This document shows positions 56,371-64,000 of a DNA stretch of 64,000 nt, piece after piece. Source of the DNA: Shewanella algae (GTDB lineage Bacteria; Pseudomonadota; Gammaproteobacteria; Enterobacterales; Shewanellaceae); assembly GCF_009183365.2 (NCBI RefSeq), contig NZ_CP068230.1:4617001-4681000 (forward strand). Direction: 5' to 3'. Position numbers and translations under genes: made by a program. The notes under the pieces were generated by a model. It saw nothing but the letters and a program-made list of their open reading frames with translations. It did no database searches and was not told the origin of the DNA. Each line of letters begins with the position of its first letter. Position 1 is the stretch's first letter.

Positions 56371-57159
56371 ATGAAAGCATTCAGATTCAGCGCCCTGGCC
56401 CTTGTTGGGGCTGCAGTAAGCAGTGCCGCCTTGGCGGACAACACTGACGTTTATATCCGTAATGGCCAGATTTACAGCCATGAAAACAGTTTCTTTGTCT
56501 CTGCCGGTGCCTATCAGGGCAGCGAACTCTATCAAGGCGTCGATTCCAAGCTGCGTCCCTTCGGTAACCTGGGTTATAACGGCAAGGACTTCAACGCCTC
56601 ACTGGCCAATATCAACTACCGTTTCTTCGGCAATGATAAAGATCTGTTCAACCTGAGTGTGTACCTGGGTAGTCCGGGTATTGCCTTGAAAGACTCAGAC
56701 GCGGCAGCGCTTGGCGGCATCCATGAACGTAAACTGAGTGGCGATCTGGGTATCAACCTGGATACCCAACTGGGATTCGGTACTCTGTCCACCTCGGTAC
56801 AACATGACGTAACCAACAGATACAACGGCTTTATCGGCCAGGTCCGTTACGCCGTACCACTGAACCTGGGCTGGGGCAGTGTCGTTCCCTACGCCGGCGT
56901 CAGCTACCTGAGCAGTGACTTTACCCAGTACTACTTCGGAGTCAGCAAGGCTGAAGCCAATAAGCAGCATAAGGCCTACCAACCGGGCAAAGCCTTCACC
57001 TACAACGCAGGTTACAAGCTGATTGTGCCTCTGGGGGAACATCTCGAACTCAGCCAAAGCAGCAACTACAGCTACCTGGATTCCGCCATTGCCGACTCGC
57101 CGATTGTTGATGGCAAACAGCAGTGGAACGCCAACCTGGCACTGACTTATTACTTCTGA
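56371..57159 (+). CDS. MipA/OmpV-family outer membrane protein
   Basis: The 262-residue protein starts at ATG 56371 behind AGGAGA. It has a signal peptide ending ALAD and about twelve predicted beta strands, with a final strand ending TYYF, as required for barrel assembly. The GAYQGSELYQGVDSKLRPFGNLGY stretch is typical of MipA/OmpV. These proteins often lie beside a two-component system, as here. Roles in envelope stress or antimicrobial response are suggested for relatives. Confidence 0.88.
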   Translation: MKAFRFSALALVGAAVSSAALADNTDVYIRNGQIYSHENSFFVSAGAYQGSELYQGVDSKLRPFGNLGYNGKDFNASLANINYRFFGNDKDLFNLSVYLGSPGIALKDSDAAALGGIHERKLSGDLGINLDTQLGFGTLSTSVQHDVTNRYNGFIGQVRYAVPLNLGWGSVVPYAGVSYLSSDFTQYYFGVSKAEANKQHKAYQPGKAFTYNAGYKLIVPLGEHLELSQSSNYSYLDSAIADSPIVDGKQQWNANLALTYYF

Positions 57160-57174
57160 ATCTGAGGTCCTTGG

Positions 57175-57630
57175 ATGAAATCGCTTAAAAACCTCTTGCT
57201 TGCCGCAGGCTTAGCCATAGTTGTCAGTGGCTGTGCTACCCCTTATGACACCCAGAAATCCTTCTGGACCTTTGGCAAAGGCTTTGAGACAACCCAAATT
57301 GCCTCAAATGCCTGGCAAATAAGTTTTGTCGGCAATAACAACACTGACAGGGCCCTGGCCCGCAAATACATTCTGCGCAAAGCGGCAGAGTTGAGCCAGC
57401 AAGGGGGATTTGCCTTCTTCACCCTGGACAGCGAACAAACCAACAGGGATGCGGTGAATACTTTTGGTGTGGGTCGCAATGACAATAGCTGGCTCTGGGG
57501 CTCCAACTCGATTGAGAGGGAAACCTCAGTGATAGTGGAAGTCACCGGCCTGAACCAGAAGCTGGAAAATCCAGGCACCCGGGTTTATGAAGTCAGCTAT
57601 ATTCTCAGTAATGTCAGCGTTAAAGACTGA
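57175..57630 (+). CDS. CC0125/CC1285-family lipoprotein
   Basis: The 151-residue protein has a lipoprotein signal ending VVSGC (Cys20). The ISFVGNNNTDRALARKYILRKAAELSQQGGFAFF stretch matches the small CC0125/CC1285 lipoprotein family. It follows MipA/OmpV by 15 bases on the same strand. A role at the outer membrane is likely; function unknown. Confidence 0.8.
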   Translation: MKSLKNLLLAAGLAIVVSGCATPYDTQKSFWTFGKGFETTQIASNAWQISFVGNNNTDRALARKYILRKAAELSQQGGFAFFTLDSEQTNRDAVNTFGVGRNDNSWLWGSNSIERETSVIVEVTGLNQKLENPGTRVYEVSYILSNVSVKD

Positions 57631-57642
57631 ATGGTCACTGGT

Positions 57643-57666
57643 AAAGGGGTGACTGAGTCCCCCTTT
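57643..57666 (+). terminator. Possible weak terminator after the lipoprotein gene
   Basis: AAAGGGG pairs with CCCCTTT around a 10-base loop, but only three T residues end the stem and no U-tract follows. It may only reduce read-through to the two-component genes. Confidence 0.35.
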
Positions 57667-57743
57667 ATGCCAATCAAATTGTCACTTATGTAATCGGGGT
57701 GCTAATTTTGCTTTATCTTGATCCACAAGCTTATCGGCAGGAA

Positions 57744-58439
57744 ATGGCAAACACTCGCATAACACTCGTAGAAGACGACAATAAGATCAGTGACCTTCTG
57801 ACCAATTACCTCAGGAACCAACATTTCGATGTAGAGCGGATAGACGATGGCAACTGTGCCTGCCAGCAAATACTCGAGCGTCAACCTGAGCTGGTGATCC
57901 TGGATCTTATGTTGCCGGGAAACGATGGCTTGAGTATCTGCCGTGAAATCCGGGCCCAATACCAAGGCAAGATACTGATCCTCACCGCCAGTGAAGATGA
58001 CATGGATCAAGTGGCAGCTCTGGAGATGGGCGCCGATGACTTTGTCAATAAACCTATTCAGCCCAGGGTACTGCTGGCCAGGATCCGCATGTTACTGAGA
58101 CGGCAGGAAAGCGCGGTCACAGAGAGCAACCGTGAACGTCAGTTTGGTGAACTCTATCTGGACAATGCCCGCAAGTTCTGCGCCGTCAGTCAGGCAGAGG
58201 TCAACCTCACCACTGCCGAATTCGACCTGTTGTGGCTGCTGAGCTCACATCCGGATGAAATACTGTCGCGGGAGTTTCTGGTCAAAGAAACCCGCGGCAT
58301 AGAGTACGACGGAATAGACCGCAGCATAGATAACAAGGTAGTGATTTTGCGTAAAAAATTAGGCGACAACCCCAGTTTGCCACGCAAGATAATCACGGTA
58401 AGGGGCAAGGGTTATCTATTTGTGCCGGATAGGTGGTAA
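57744..58439 (+). CDS. OmpR-family response regulator (RstA-like)
   Basis: The 231-residue protein has a receiver domain with Asp54 (VILDLMLPGNDG) and a winged-helix trans-reg-C domain (TAEFDLLWLLSSHPDEILSREFLV, RKIITVRGKGYLF). I start it at ATG 57744 (MANTRITLVEDD), the usual OmpR-type N-terminus, although the AGGA is close to the start; GTG 57699 is an alternative. Its stop overlaps the kinase start (TAATG). It resembles RstA of enterics. Confidence 0.88.
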   Translation: MANTRITLVEDDNKISDLLTNYLRNQHFDVERIDDGNCACQQILERQPELVILDLMLPGNDGLSICREIRAQYQGKILILTASEDDMDQVAALEMGADDFVNKPIQPRVLLARIRMLLRRQESAVTESNRERQFGELYLDNARKFCAVSQAEVNLTTAEFDLLWLLSSHPDEILSREFLVKETRGIEYDGIDRSIDNKVVILRKKLGDNPSLPRKIITVRGKGYLFVPDRW

Positions 58440-59746
58440 TGAAGCGCCTATTTATCTTCTCCTATCTGGTGCTGGTGTTTCTGTTTTTCACCTCCATCAT
58501 TTTTGTCTTTCAGTTGGACTTCTTTTCCTCCGATGAGTGGGAAAGCGACTATCTGGATCGCACCAATATGTCACTGAGCCAGCTGTTGTCTGAAATCTCG
58601 GCCGCCAAGGGTGTTGCCAGCGCTGAGGCCTCGCTTGAGCAGGTGCTAGGCAACGTGCACAAACAGCTGAGGGTCATCTCTTTGGACTCGGCCGAGCTGT
58701 CGGCTGAAGAAAAACAGATCCTGAGAGACAACCGGCACTACGTCAAAGATATGGAAGAGGATATCTCCTATATCATGTTCCAGGGTTCAGATAAGGTGTA
58801 TGCCATCAGCCGCGATGAGTCCGCTCCTTTCTGGCAGGAATACTATTTCAAAGAATCCGTTGCCCTCTGGGTGCTGTTTCCCGTGTTGGCTTTTATCAAC
58901 TTTGTACTACTCTACCTGTTGGCCCGGCGTCTGCGCCGCTTGGAAAGGGTTCACAGTGCCTTTGCCAATGGAGATTTCAAAGTACGGGCCAAGACAGGTG
59001 TTTGGCACAAGGTGGGGCATCTGAACCAGTCATTCAATCAGATGGCTGACAAGATAGCCAAACTCATCGACAGCAACAAACAACTCACCAATGCCGTTGC
59101 CCATGAAGTGCGTACACCTATATTCAGGATCCGTTGCAATCTGGACATGCTGGACGATTCCGGCGTGCGCCCGGAGCAAATGTCTTATCTGGAAGGCATA
59201 CATCAGGACCTGGATGAACTCGGCACCATGGTGGACGAGTTGCTGCAATACGCCAGAATGGAGCGACGTCAGGCGCCATTACAATTGAGCTGCCAATCAT
59301 TGGATACCGCGCTGCAGGAGTTGATTGCCCACCTTCAGTTTGAAACCGATATCGCCCTTGAACTCACCAAGGTAGAACCACTGGAGGCCATGGTAGATCT
59401 GCGCCTCTGGCACCGAGCTGTCAGCAACATCATCCGCAACGGCTACCGCTATGCCAGCCAAAGCGTCAGCATAAGGCTCAGCGGCGACACTGACAGGATC
59501 TGGCTGCATATTGCCAACGATGGCCCAGGGATTCAGGATGAAGATAAACAGCGCATTTTTGATCCCTTCGTTCGCATAGACAAATCACGGGATCGCGGCA
59601 GCGGCGGGCACGGCCTGGGGTTGGCCATCAGTGCCCAGATCATTCGCCAGCACAGTGGGGACATTAGCGTCAGCGACACAGCAAACGGTGGCCCAAGTTT
59701 CGATATCTGGTTACCCAGACCGGCAACAAGCTGCCAAAGCAGCTAA
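58439..59746 (+). CDS. Sensor histidine kinase (RstB-like)
   Basis: The 435-residue kinase has two TM helices (about 5-25 and 140-160) around a periplasmic domain of about 110 residues, then HAMP, a HisKA with His222 (VAHEVRTPIFRIR), and an HATPase with NIIRNGYRYA, NDGPGIQ and GGHGLGLAIS. It is the partner of the OmpR-family regulator by overlap. The upstream MipA/OmpV and lipoprotein genes are likely targets. The layout and the PFVRIDKSRDRGSGGHGLGL stretch are RstB-like. Confidence 0.9.
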   Translation: MKRLFIFSYLVLVFLFFTSIIFVFQLDFFSSDEWESDYLDRTNMSLSQLLSEISAAKGVASAEASLEQVLGNVHKQLRVISLDSAELSAEEKQILRDNRHYVKDMEEDISYIMFQGSDKVYAISRDESAPFWQEYYFKESVALWVLFPVLAFINFVLLYLLARRLRRLERVHSAFANGDFKVRAKTGVWHKVGHLNQSFNQMADKIAKLIDSNKQLTNAVAHEVRTPIFRIRCNLDMLDDSGVRPEQMSYLEGIHQDLDELGTMVDELLQYARMERRQAPLQLSCQSLDTALQELIAHLQFETDIALELTKVEPLEAMVDLRLWHRAVSNIIRNGYRYASQSVSIRLSGDTDRIWLHIANDGPGIQDEDKQRIFDPFVRIDKSRDRGSGGHGLGLAISAQIIRQHSGDISVSDTANGGPSFDIWLPRPATSCQSS

Positions 59747-59751
59747 AAAAA

Positions 59752-59771
59752 GCCCCGTTAAGAAACGGGGC
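59752..59771 (-). terminator. Second minus-strand terminator
   Basis: GCCCCGTT pairs with AACGGGGC around a four-base loop. On the minus strand seven T residues follow. It lies 5 bases past the plus-strand kinase stop, where it could also limit plus-strand read-through. Confidence 0.65.
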
Positions 59772-59922
59772 ACCAGCAAACCAGTTGGGAATCAGCGGGC
59801 GAATCACAGCGCCATAAAGAAGACTCGCTGCACATATTGGGGCTATTAGGTGACGCATTCATGACACAGAGGCGACAGCGGGATGACAATCGCCTCGAAC
59901 CTTGGGCAACAGGATTAAAAAA

Positions 59923-59943
59923 GCCCTGCTTCAAGAGCAGGGC
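59923..59943 (-). terminator. Terminator of the PfkB-family gene
   Basis: GCCCTGCT pairs with AGCAGGGC around TCAAG. A run of six A on the plus strand before it gives a U-tract on the minus strand. It is about 135 bases past the sugar kinase stop. Confidence 0.7.
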
Positions 59944-60077
59944 AAGCCAGTTAGCACATAAATAAACAAGAAGGGAGAAACCCGAAGAGCCCTTGAGCTC
60001 TAACCAAAGATCGCCAGCAAGATTAAGCCCACTTGATGACAGCGGCATGACACTGATGCGGGATTTTTATGACAAGC

Positions 60078-60926
60078 TCAATCCTGCTGTGCTTGCAGGT
60101 ACTGACGCAAGGCGTCTCCCGGAATCGAGGTTTCCGAGGCAACCGCGAAAGCCGCCCACTGAGCGGCTTCCTTCATGGCCTGTTCCACTGCCATTCCCGA
60201 TACCAAACCATGGATAAGCCCGGCGGCAAAGGCATCACCGGCCCCCGTGGTATCCACCACTTTCGCCGGAACCGCCGCTATCAGCGTCTCACCACTCTCC
60301 TGGTATAACACCGCGCCCTGCTCGCCTTGAGTCACAATAAAGTATTTAAGTGCATCACCGGCTATCTGACGCCCAAACTGCCAGGGGCTGAGCTCGCTGC
60401 GCCCTTGCATATCGGTTATCGAAGACAGCAATACATGGCAGGGTCTTGGCCTGTCATCTTTGGCCAATTGTGCCACCACCAGAGTGTGTTCCAGCGCGGT
60501 TCGCGCCCAACTGACCGCCCCTTCGGCAGAGGAGTTGATATAGAGCGCATCCCACTGCGACCACTTGGGCGGCGCCGGCAATTCAAATATCGGCCGCTGC
60601 GGCCGGATAATGGTGCGCTCGCCATCCGGGGTCATCACCAACAACATTTCACAGGTATTGCCTGCTCGCCGCTGCACCCTGCGACAATCCAGCCCTTGGG
60701 TACTGGCTTCGGCCAGCAGCCAATCGCCCATCTCGTCTCGCCCAACCTGACTGACCAGAGCCACATTATGACCGGCCCATTCCAGCCCTATGCCAGTGTT
60801 GGCGCCACCACCACCCAAGCGTTGGCCACCATCCTGATAATGGAATCTACCTCCGGTACGCAAGGGTTTATCCAGCAATAAGATTCGGTCACAGTTAAGG
60901 TTGGCAACGAGCAAAATCTTGGCCAT
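60078..60926 (-). CDS. PfkB-family carbohydrate kinase
   Basis: The 282-residue protein starts at ATG 60926 (MAKILLVANLNCDRIL). It has the two PfkB/ribokinase signatures: GGGGANTGIGLEWAGHNVALVSQVG near 40 and DTTGAGDAFAAGLIHGL near 230, with the catalytic Asp in the GAGD motif. It would phosphorylate a sugar or nucleoside. No sugar transport or metabolism genes flank it, so the substrate is not clear. Confidence 0.88.
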   Translation of the reverse strand: MAKILLVANLNCDRILLLDKPLRTGGRFHYQDGGQRLGGGGANTGIGLEWAGHNVALVSQVGRDEMGDWLLAEASTQGLDCRRVQRRAGNTCEMLLVMTPDGERTIIRPQRPIFELPAPPKWSQWDALYINSSAEGAVSWARTALEHTLVVAQLAKDDRPRPCHVLLSSITDMQGRSELSPWQFGRQIAGDALKYFIVTQGEQGAVLYQESGETLIAAVPAKVVDTTGAGDAFAAGLIHGLVSGMAVEQAMKEAAQWAAFAVASETSIPGDALRQYLQAQQD

Positions 60927-61269
60927 AGAAATAGTCCACAGAAACGAATGACCCCATCTTACCCCAGGGCAAACACTAAATGCAGCGCAGCCAACAACAA
61001 AGGCCACAAGAGGTGATATTGCCAAACGGCTAAAAACACCGTTTTAACTCAGCAAAAATTGCCGTTCAAGCGAGTTTTTATTTACATTTATTCAAAGTTA
61101 AAACAGACTATTAAACATCCAGACTTTGGTGAAATTTTCTTTCCAAGACAACAAAATAAACTCACTTTACCCGAGCGCTACAGACTCCTATATTCGCGGA
61201 AAATTTCACCATTCAGACTTTTTAAACTGATCTCCGTTTAAAAGGTCGTTTTTCTATTTGGAGTCTGAG
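60927..61269. other. AT-rich divergent intergenic region
   Basis: This 343-base region lies between the PfkB-family gene and the MFS transporter, and is AT-rich from about 61040 on. AAACGG at 61024 pairs with CCGTTT at 61039, a six-base stem with a nine-base loop. No ORF is supported. It should hold both promoters. Confidence 0.45.
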
Positions 61270-62436
61270 TTGTCCCAACCTCACGCCACCGCTCACAACA
61301 ACAGTGCCTGGGTACCTGTTGCGGGTTTGACCCTGTTTGCTCTGGCTTCCGGCTATCACATGAGTCTGCTGCCGCTGGCATTGGACGGTTTTGGCTTAGC
61401 GACAGATCTGGCGGCTTGGCTGGCGAGTATTTTCTATTTCGGCCTGTTGCTCGGGGCAACTTGTATTTCACCTGTCGTGGCACGTCTGGGACACAGAGGT
61501 GCCTTCATCCTGTTTCTATTGCTACTGGCGGCGACAGTGGCTGGCATGCCCTTGGTGGTTAATGGTCAGTTTTGGCTGGCGGCGCGCTTCATTGCCGGGA
61601 TTGCCGTGGCCGGCATCTTCGTAGTGGTGGAGTCCTGGTTGTTGATAGCCGACACCGCCAAGCAGAGAGCCAAGCGTTTGGGCTTCTATACAGGCTCACT
61701 CTATGGCGGTAACGCCCTGGGACAACTGGGTGTGGGACAGTTGGGTGTCGATGGTGCCATGCCGCATATTTTGGTGGCTATAGTACTGGTGTTGGCCGTA
61801 TTGCCGCCACTGCTGGCCAAGCGCTGCCAGCCACAAAAAATACAGCATCAGAAGATTAGCTTCAAAGAAGTCAGGCATGTCAGTCGCCCTGCCATCATGG
61901 GCTGTCTGGTTGCAGGTTTGGTATTGGGCCCCATCTATGGCCTGATGCCTGTGTTTCTCAGCGAGCAGACAGGTGACCACCAGCTGACGGGCAAACTGAT
62001 GGCCATAGTGATCCTGGGAGCCATGTTGGTGCAACCCCTGGTCAGTTGGTTGTCTCCCAGATTCAGCAAGACTCTCTTGATGGCATTTTTCTGTTTGTTG
62101 GGCGCCGCCGGGGTTGTGGGTATTTTGCTGAGTCACAGCACTTTAGTGATGGGCTTCAACCTGTTGCTGCTGGGGGCTGCCGCCTTCGCCCTCTACCCTA
62201 TCGCTATTACGCTGGCCTGTGACAGCCTCGACAGCAGCAAGATAGTGGCGGCAACCGAACTTATGCTGCTCAGCTACTCTGTGGGTTCAGTTATCGGGCC
62301 TCTGGTGGCCAACGGCTTCCAGCAACAGCAGGGTCTGCCTATGTATCTGGGCTTGTGTCTGACCACAACTTGTATCTATATGCTGTTGTCCAGTGTGCGA
62401 CCAACCCGTGGCCGGATGCCGGCACTGCGTCCCTGA
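61270..62436 (+). CDS. MFS transporter, YcaD-like
   Basis: The 388-residue membrane protein has about twelve TM helices. I start it at TTG 61270 (MSQPHATAHNNS), which has GGAG six bases before; the upstream TTG at 61258 lacks an equally placed site. The FIAGIAVAGIFVVVESWLLIAD and RLGFYTGSLYGGNALGQLG stretches match the YcaD group of MFS proteins, whose substrate is unknown. It is divergent from the PfkB-family gene. Confidence 0.82.
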   Translation: MSQPHATAHNNSAWVPVAGLTLFALASGYHMSLLPLALDGFGLATDLAAWLASIFYFGLLLGATCISPVVARLGHRGAFILFLLLLAATVAGMPLVVNGQFWLAARFIAGIAVAGIFVVVESWLLIADTAKQRAKRLGFYTGSLYGGNALGQLGVGQLGVDGAMPHILVAIVLVLAVLPPLLAKRCQPQKIQHQKISFKEVRHVSRPAIMGCLVAGLVLGPIYGLMPVFLSEQTGDHQLTGKLMAIVILGAMLVQPLVSWLSPRFSKTLLMAFFCLLGAAGVVGILLSHSTLVMGFNLLLLGAAAFALYPIAITLACDSLDSSKIVAATELMLLSYSVGSVIGPLVANGFQQQQGLPMYLGLCLTTTCIYMLLSSVRPTRGRMPALRP

Positions 62437-62455
62437 GCCGCTGCTGAGGCTCAGG
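62432..62455. other. Hairpin between convergent genes
   Basis: CCTGAGCC at 62432-62439 pairs with GGCTCAGG at 62448-62455 around an eight-base loop. It includes the stop of the MFS gene and precedes the end of the GNAT gene. No U-tract follows on either strand, so it is only a possible terminator. Confidence 0.4.
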
Positions 62456-62469
62456 ATCCTTGGCCGGAC

Positions 62470-62898
62470 TCAGGCACTCAACTCGGCCTTGGGCGGCCAG
62501 ACAAGATACATGCCCTCACTGGCCGGTGAACTGAAACTGAAACCAAATTTGAGGTACAGTTGCGGCACATCGGCCATCAAGGTGATATAGGCACCCTCGA
62601 AGGCGTGAGCTTTCAGATAGTCCATCACCTTTTGCATCAACAAACGCCCCAAGCCTTGTCCCTGCCAGCGGGGATCGACAGCCACATCCACCACTTCAAA
62701 ATTAATTGCGCCGTCCCCCACTACCCTGGCCATGGCGATACACTCACCCTCGAAAACAAGTTGCACACCATAGAGGCTGTTGGGCAGCGCCTTTTCGACA
62801 CCGGCTCTCGGCCTAGGGCTCAGTCCGGTAATCTGCCGCAAACGGATAAAGTCCTCCACAGCGGCGGTTTGCTCCAGAACTTCAACTTGCTGTTTCAT
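62470..62898 (-). CDS. GNAT-family acetyltransferase
   Basis: The 142-residue protein has the acetyl-CoA loop DPRWQGQGLGRLLMQKV and ends with a LYLKFGFSFSSPASEGM strand, as in GNAT proteins. It starts at ATG 62898, which overlaps the upstream acetyltransferase stop (ATGA). The spacing from AAAGGAG is 12 bases, longer than usual. The substrate is unknown. Confidence 0.85.
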   Translation of the reverse strand: MKQQVEVLEQTAAVEDFIRLRQITGLSPRPRAGVEKALPNSLYGVQLVFEGECIAMARVVGDGAINFEVVDVAVDPRWQGQGLGRLLMQKVMDYLKAHAFEGAYITLMADVPQLYLKFGFSFSSPASEGMYLVWPPKAELSA

Positions 62899-63425
62899 TT
62901 GGATAACCACTCCTTTGCCAACAGGGCATATTGATACTCACAGCCCCAGCGTCCCTTAAAGAAAATATTGTCGATAAAATGCCCTTCGCGGCGAAAGCCC
63001 AAGGCCTCAAGCAAGCGCCAGGCAGGGCGATTCTCCGTGTCGGTAATTGCGATCACCCTGTGTCTGCCAAGCTCACGAAACAGGTAATCCAGCACGGCGA
63101 ATACCGCTTCCCTGGCGATACCCCGCCTCTGCCAGAGTGGATCCAGGCTGAATCCCAACTCCACTTGCTGCTCATCAATGAAGTGCAAGGCCAGATCGCC
63201 GGCCAGAGTGCCGTCGGTAAGCTCAATAGCCAGTTGATACCAATGACCGCTCAGCGCCCAAGCTTTTGGAATGGCTTCATACAAGGTCTTGGCTTGTTCG
63301 AGACTGAAGGTGTCCCAGCTTTGATAACGAGCCACCTGCGGCTCCTGCCGATAACGGCTGAAGGCGGCAAGATCTGACGCTCTTAAGCGGCGCAGTGTCA
63401 GGTTGGTGCTTGTAATTGGCTCCAT
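62895..63425 (-). CDS. RimJ/RimL-type GNAT acetyltransferase
   Basis: The 176-residue protein has TLRRLRASDLAAFSRYRQ at the N-terminus, GFSLDPLWQRRGIAREAVFAVLDYLFRELG with the acetyl-CoA loop, and DTENRPAWRLLEALGFRREG, the RimJ/RimL-like ending. It acetylates an amino group on a protein or small molecule. It overlaps the second acetyltransferase by 4 bases and follows the patatin-like gene by 3 bases. Confidence 0.88.
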   Translation of the reverse strand: MEPITSTNLTLRRLRASDLAAFSRYRQEPQVARYQSWDTFSLEQAKTLYEAIPKAWALSGHWYQLAIELTDGTLAGDLALHFIDEQQVELGFSLDPLWQRRGIAREAVFAVLDYLFRELGRHRVIAITDTENRPAWRLLEALGFRREGHFIDNIFFKGRWGCEYQYALLAKEWLSK

Positions 63426-63428
63426 TCG

Positions 63429-64000
63429 CTATCCAGCCCTTTGCTTTTCACCAAAACAACAGAACTGCTGCACAGCCGGTAGCGCTTCACGGCCATCGGC
63501 CAGCCCTAAATGATACACAGCCTCTACCTTGTTGATGTCGCGCTCCAGCCTCGACAAGTCCAGCGCCATCTTGGGTTGGATCACCATGGCACTCCCTTCA
63601 GCAACTGCCTGTTGTAATTGCTGTTGTGCCTGGTTATACACCTGATGGCGCCTCAGCAAAGCCTCGGCAACCTTGGGGTAACGCCGATAGGCCTTTTGTG
63701 CCAACCATTTAAACTTAAAGGCTGACTTACTGTAATCCGCGGCCTGGGTCAGGATAACCAGCTGTTTTTGATAGCCGTCAGCTCTGGCTTGCTGCAGCGG
63801 GATAGGAGCCGCAATGCCACCATCAAGATAAGGCACCCCATTGATGGCGACGGGTTTGGAGATAAAAGGCAGGCTGCTTGAGGCAATCAGTATCTGCAAC
63901 AGCTCGTCGTGGCCACCAAAATCACTCATGCCAAAGAAGTCGGTTTCACCGGAAAGGCAGTTGAAAGCACCTATTTTGAATTCGGCCCCCGAGGACAGGA
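63429..64000 (-). CDS. Patatin-like phospholipase, 5' part missing
   Basis: The frame is open to the window end, so the start lies outside; about 190 C-terminal residues are visible. ILIASSSLPFISKPVAINGVPYLDGGIAAPIPLQQA contains the DGG catalytic Asp motif of patatin-like enzymes; the Ser of GxSxG should lie farther upstream. The best match in type is the YjjU group. It should hydrolyse acyl esters. It is on the same strand as the acetyltransferases. Confidence 0.82.
   Translation of the reverse strand, partial: LSSGAEFKIGAFNCLSGETDFFGMSDFGGHDELLQILIASSSLPFISKPVAINGVPYLDGGIAAPIPLQQARADGYQKQLVILTQAADYSKSAFKFKWLAQKAYRRYPKVAEALLRRHQVYNQAQQQLQQAVAEGSAMVIQPKMALDLSRLERDINKVEAVYHLGLADGREALPAVQQFCCFGEKQRAG

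Larger units (their letters stand above)
59747..60077. other. Intergenic region with two minus-strand terminators
   Basis: This 331-base region lies between the kinase end and the PfkB-family end. It holds hairpins at 59752-59771 and 59923-59943, both followed by T-runs on the minus strand. Convergent genes need only one. The segment 59772-59922 between them could encode a short minus-strand RNA, but no ORF or promoter is convincing. Confidence 0.5.

Overview
The window is a gene-dense stretch of a gammaproteobacterial chromosome, almost certainly Shewanella. The ftsY-ftsE-ftsX/rpoH and rsmD/ftsY neighbourhood, the menaquinone genes, several c-type cytochromes and the many PAS, cache, GGDEF and EAL signalling proteins all point there. 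No rRNA, tRNA, CRISPR array or prophage was seen. One IS200-type element is present.

Layout. 1-8.6 kb: the end of an unrecognised gene, an M16 peptidase pair (one active, one without zinc ligands), a secreted M20 amidohydrolase, a small coiled-coil secreted protein, a PAS-GGDEF-EAL protein and a DTW-domain tRNA modification enzyme. 8.8-18.98 kb: a Bcr/CflA-type exporter next to a divergent LysR regulator, a dCache chemoreceptor, a DUF4145-Sel1 protein, several small envelope proteins, and a YjeH-type amino-acid exporter next to a divergent Lrp-type regulator. 19.2-23.5 kb: an anaerobic respiration operon with a small membrane-anchored protein, nrfB, nrfC, nrfD and a tetrahaem cytochrome. It has no nrfA and lies behind a perfect FNR/EtrA box; a divergent LysR-like gene sits beyond that box. 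23.6-28.6 kb: menD-menH-menC-menE, overlapping or closely spaced.

28.6-41.4 kb is the most interesting block. A REC-EAL protein is divergent from a LuxR-type response regulator, which overlaps a 1200-residue BvgS-like hybrid kinase. They resemble the Roc (Sad) system of Pseudomonas, which controls Cup fimbriae. They abut a chaperone-usher pilus cluster: short pilin, major pilin, chaperone, usher, two-domain tip protein and second chaperone. The arrangement suggests a self-contained, c-di-GMP-linked pilus control locus.

41.6-49.1 kb: a secreted MORN-repeat protein with a large uncharacterised lipoprotein, katG with a candidate operator, and an IS200 element beside the rpoH terminator. 49.1-56.2 kb: rpoH, ftsX, ftsE, ftsY (with about fourteen 15-residue repeats), rsmD, three small membrane or envelope genes and yiiM. 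56.4-64 kb: MipA/OmpV, a lipoprotein and an RstAB-like two-component pair in one direction, then a PfkB kinase, a YcaD-like transporter, two GNAT acetyltransferases and the start-truncated part of a patatin-like protein.

All identities rest on motifs, length, signal peptides and gene order read by eye; no database search was run.
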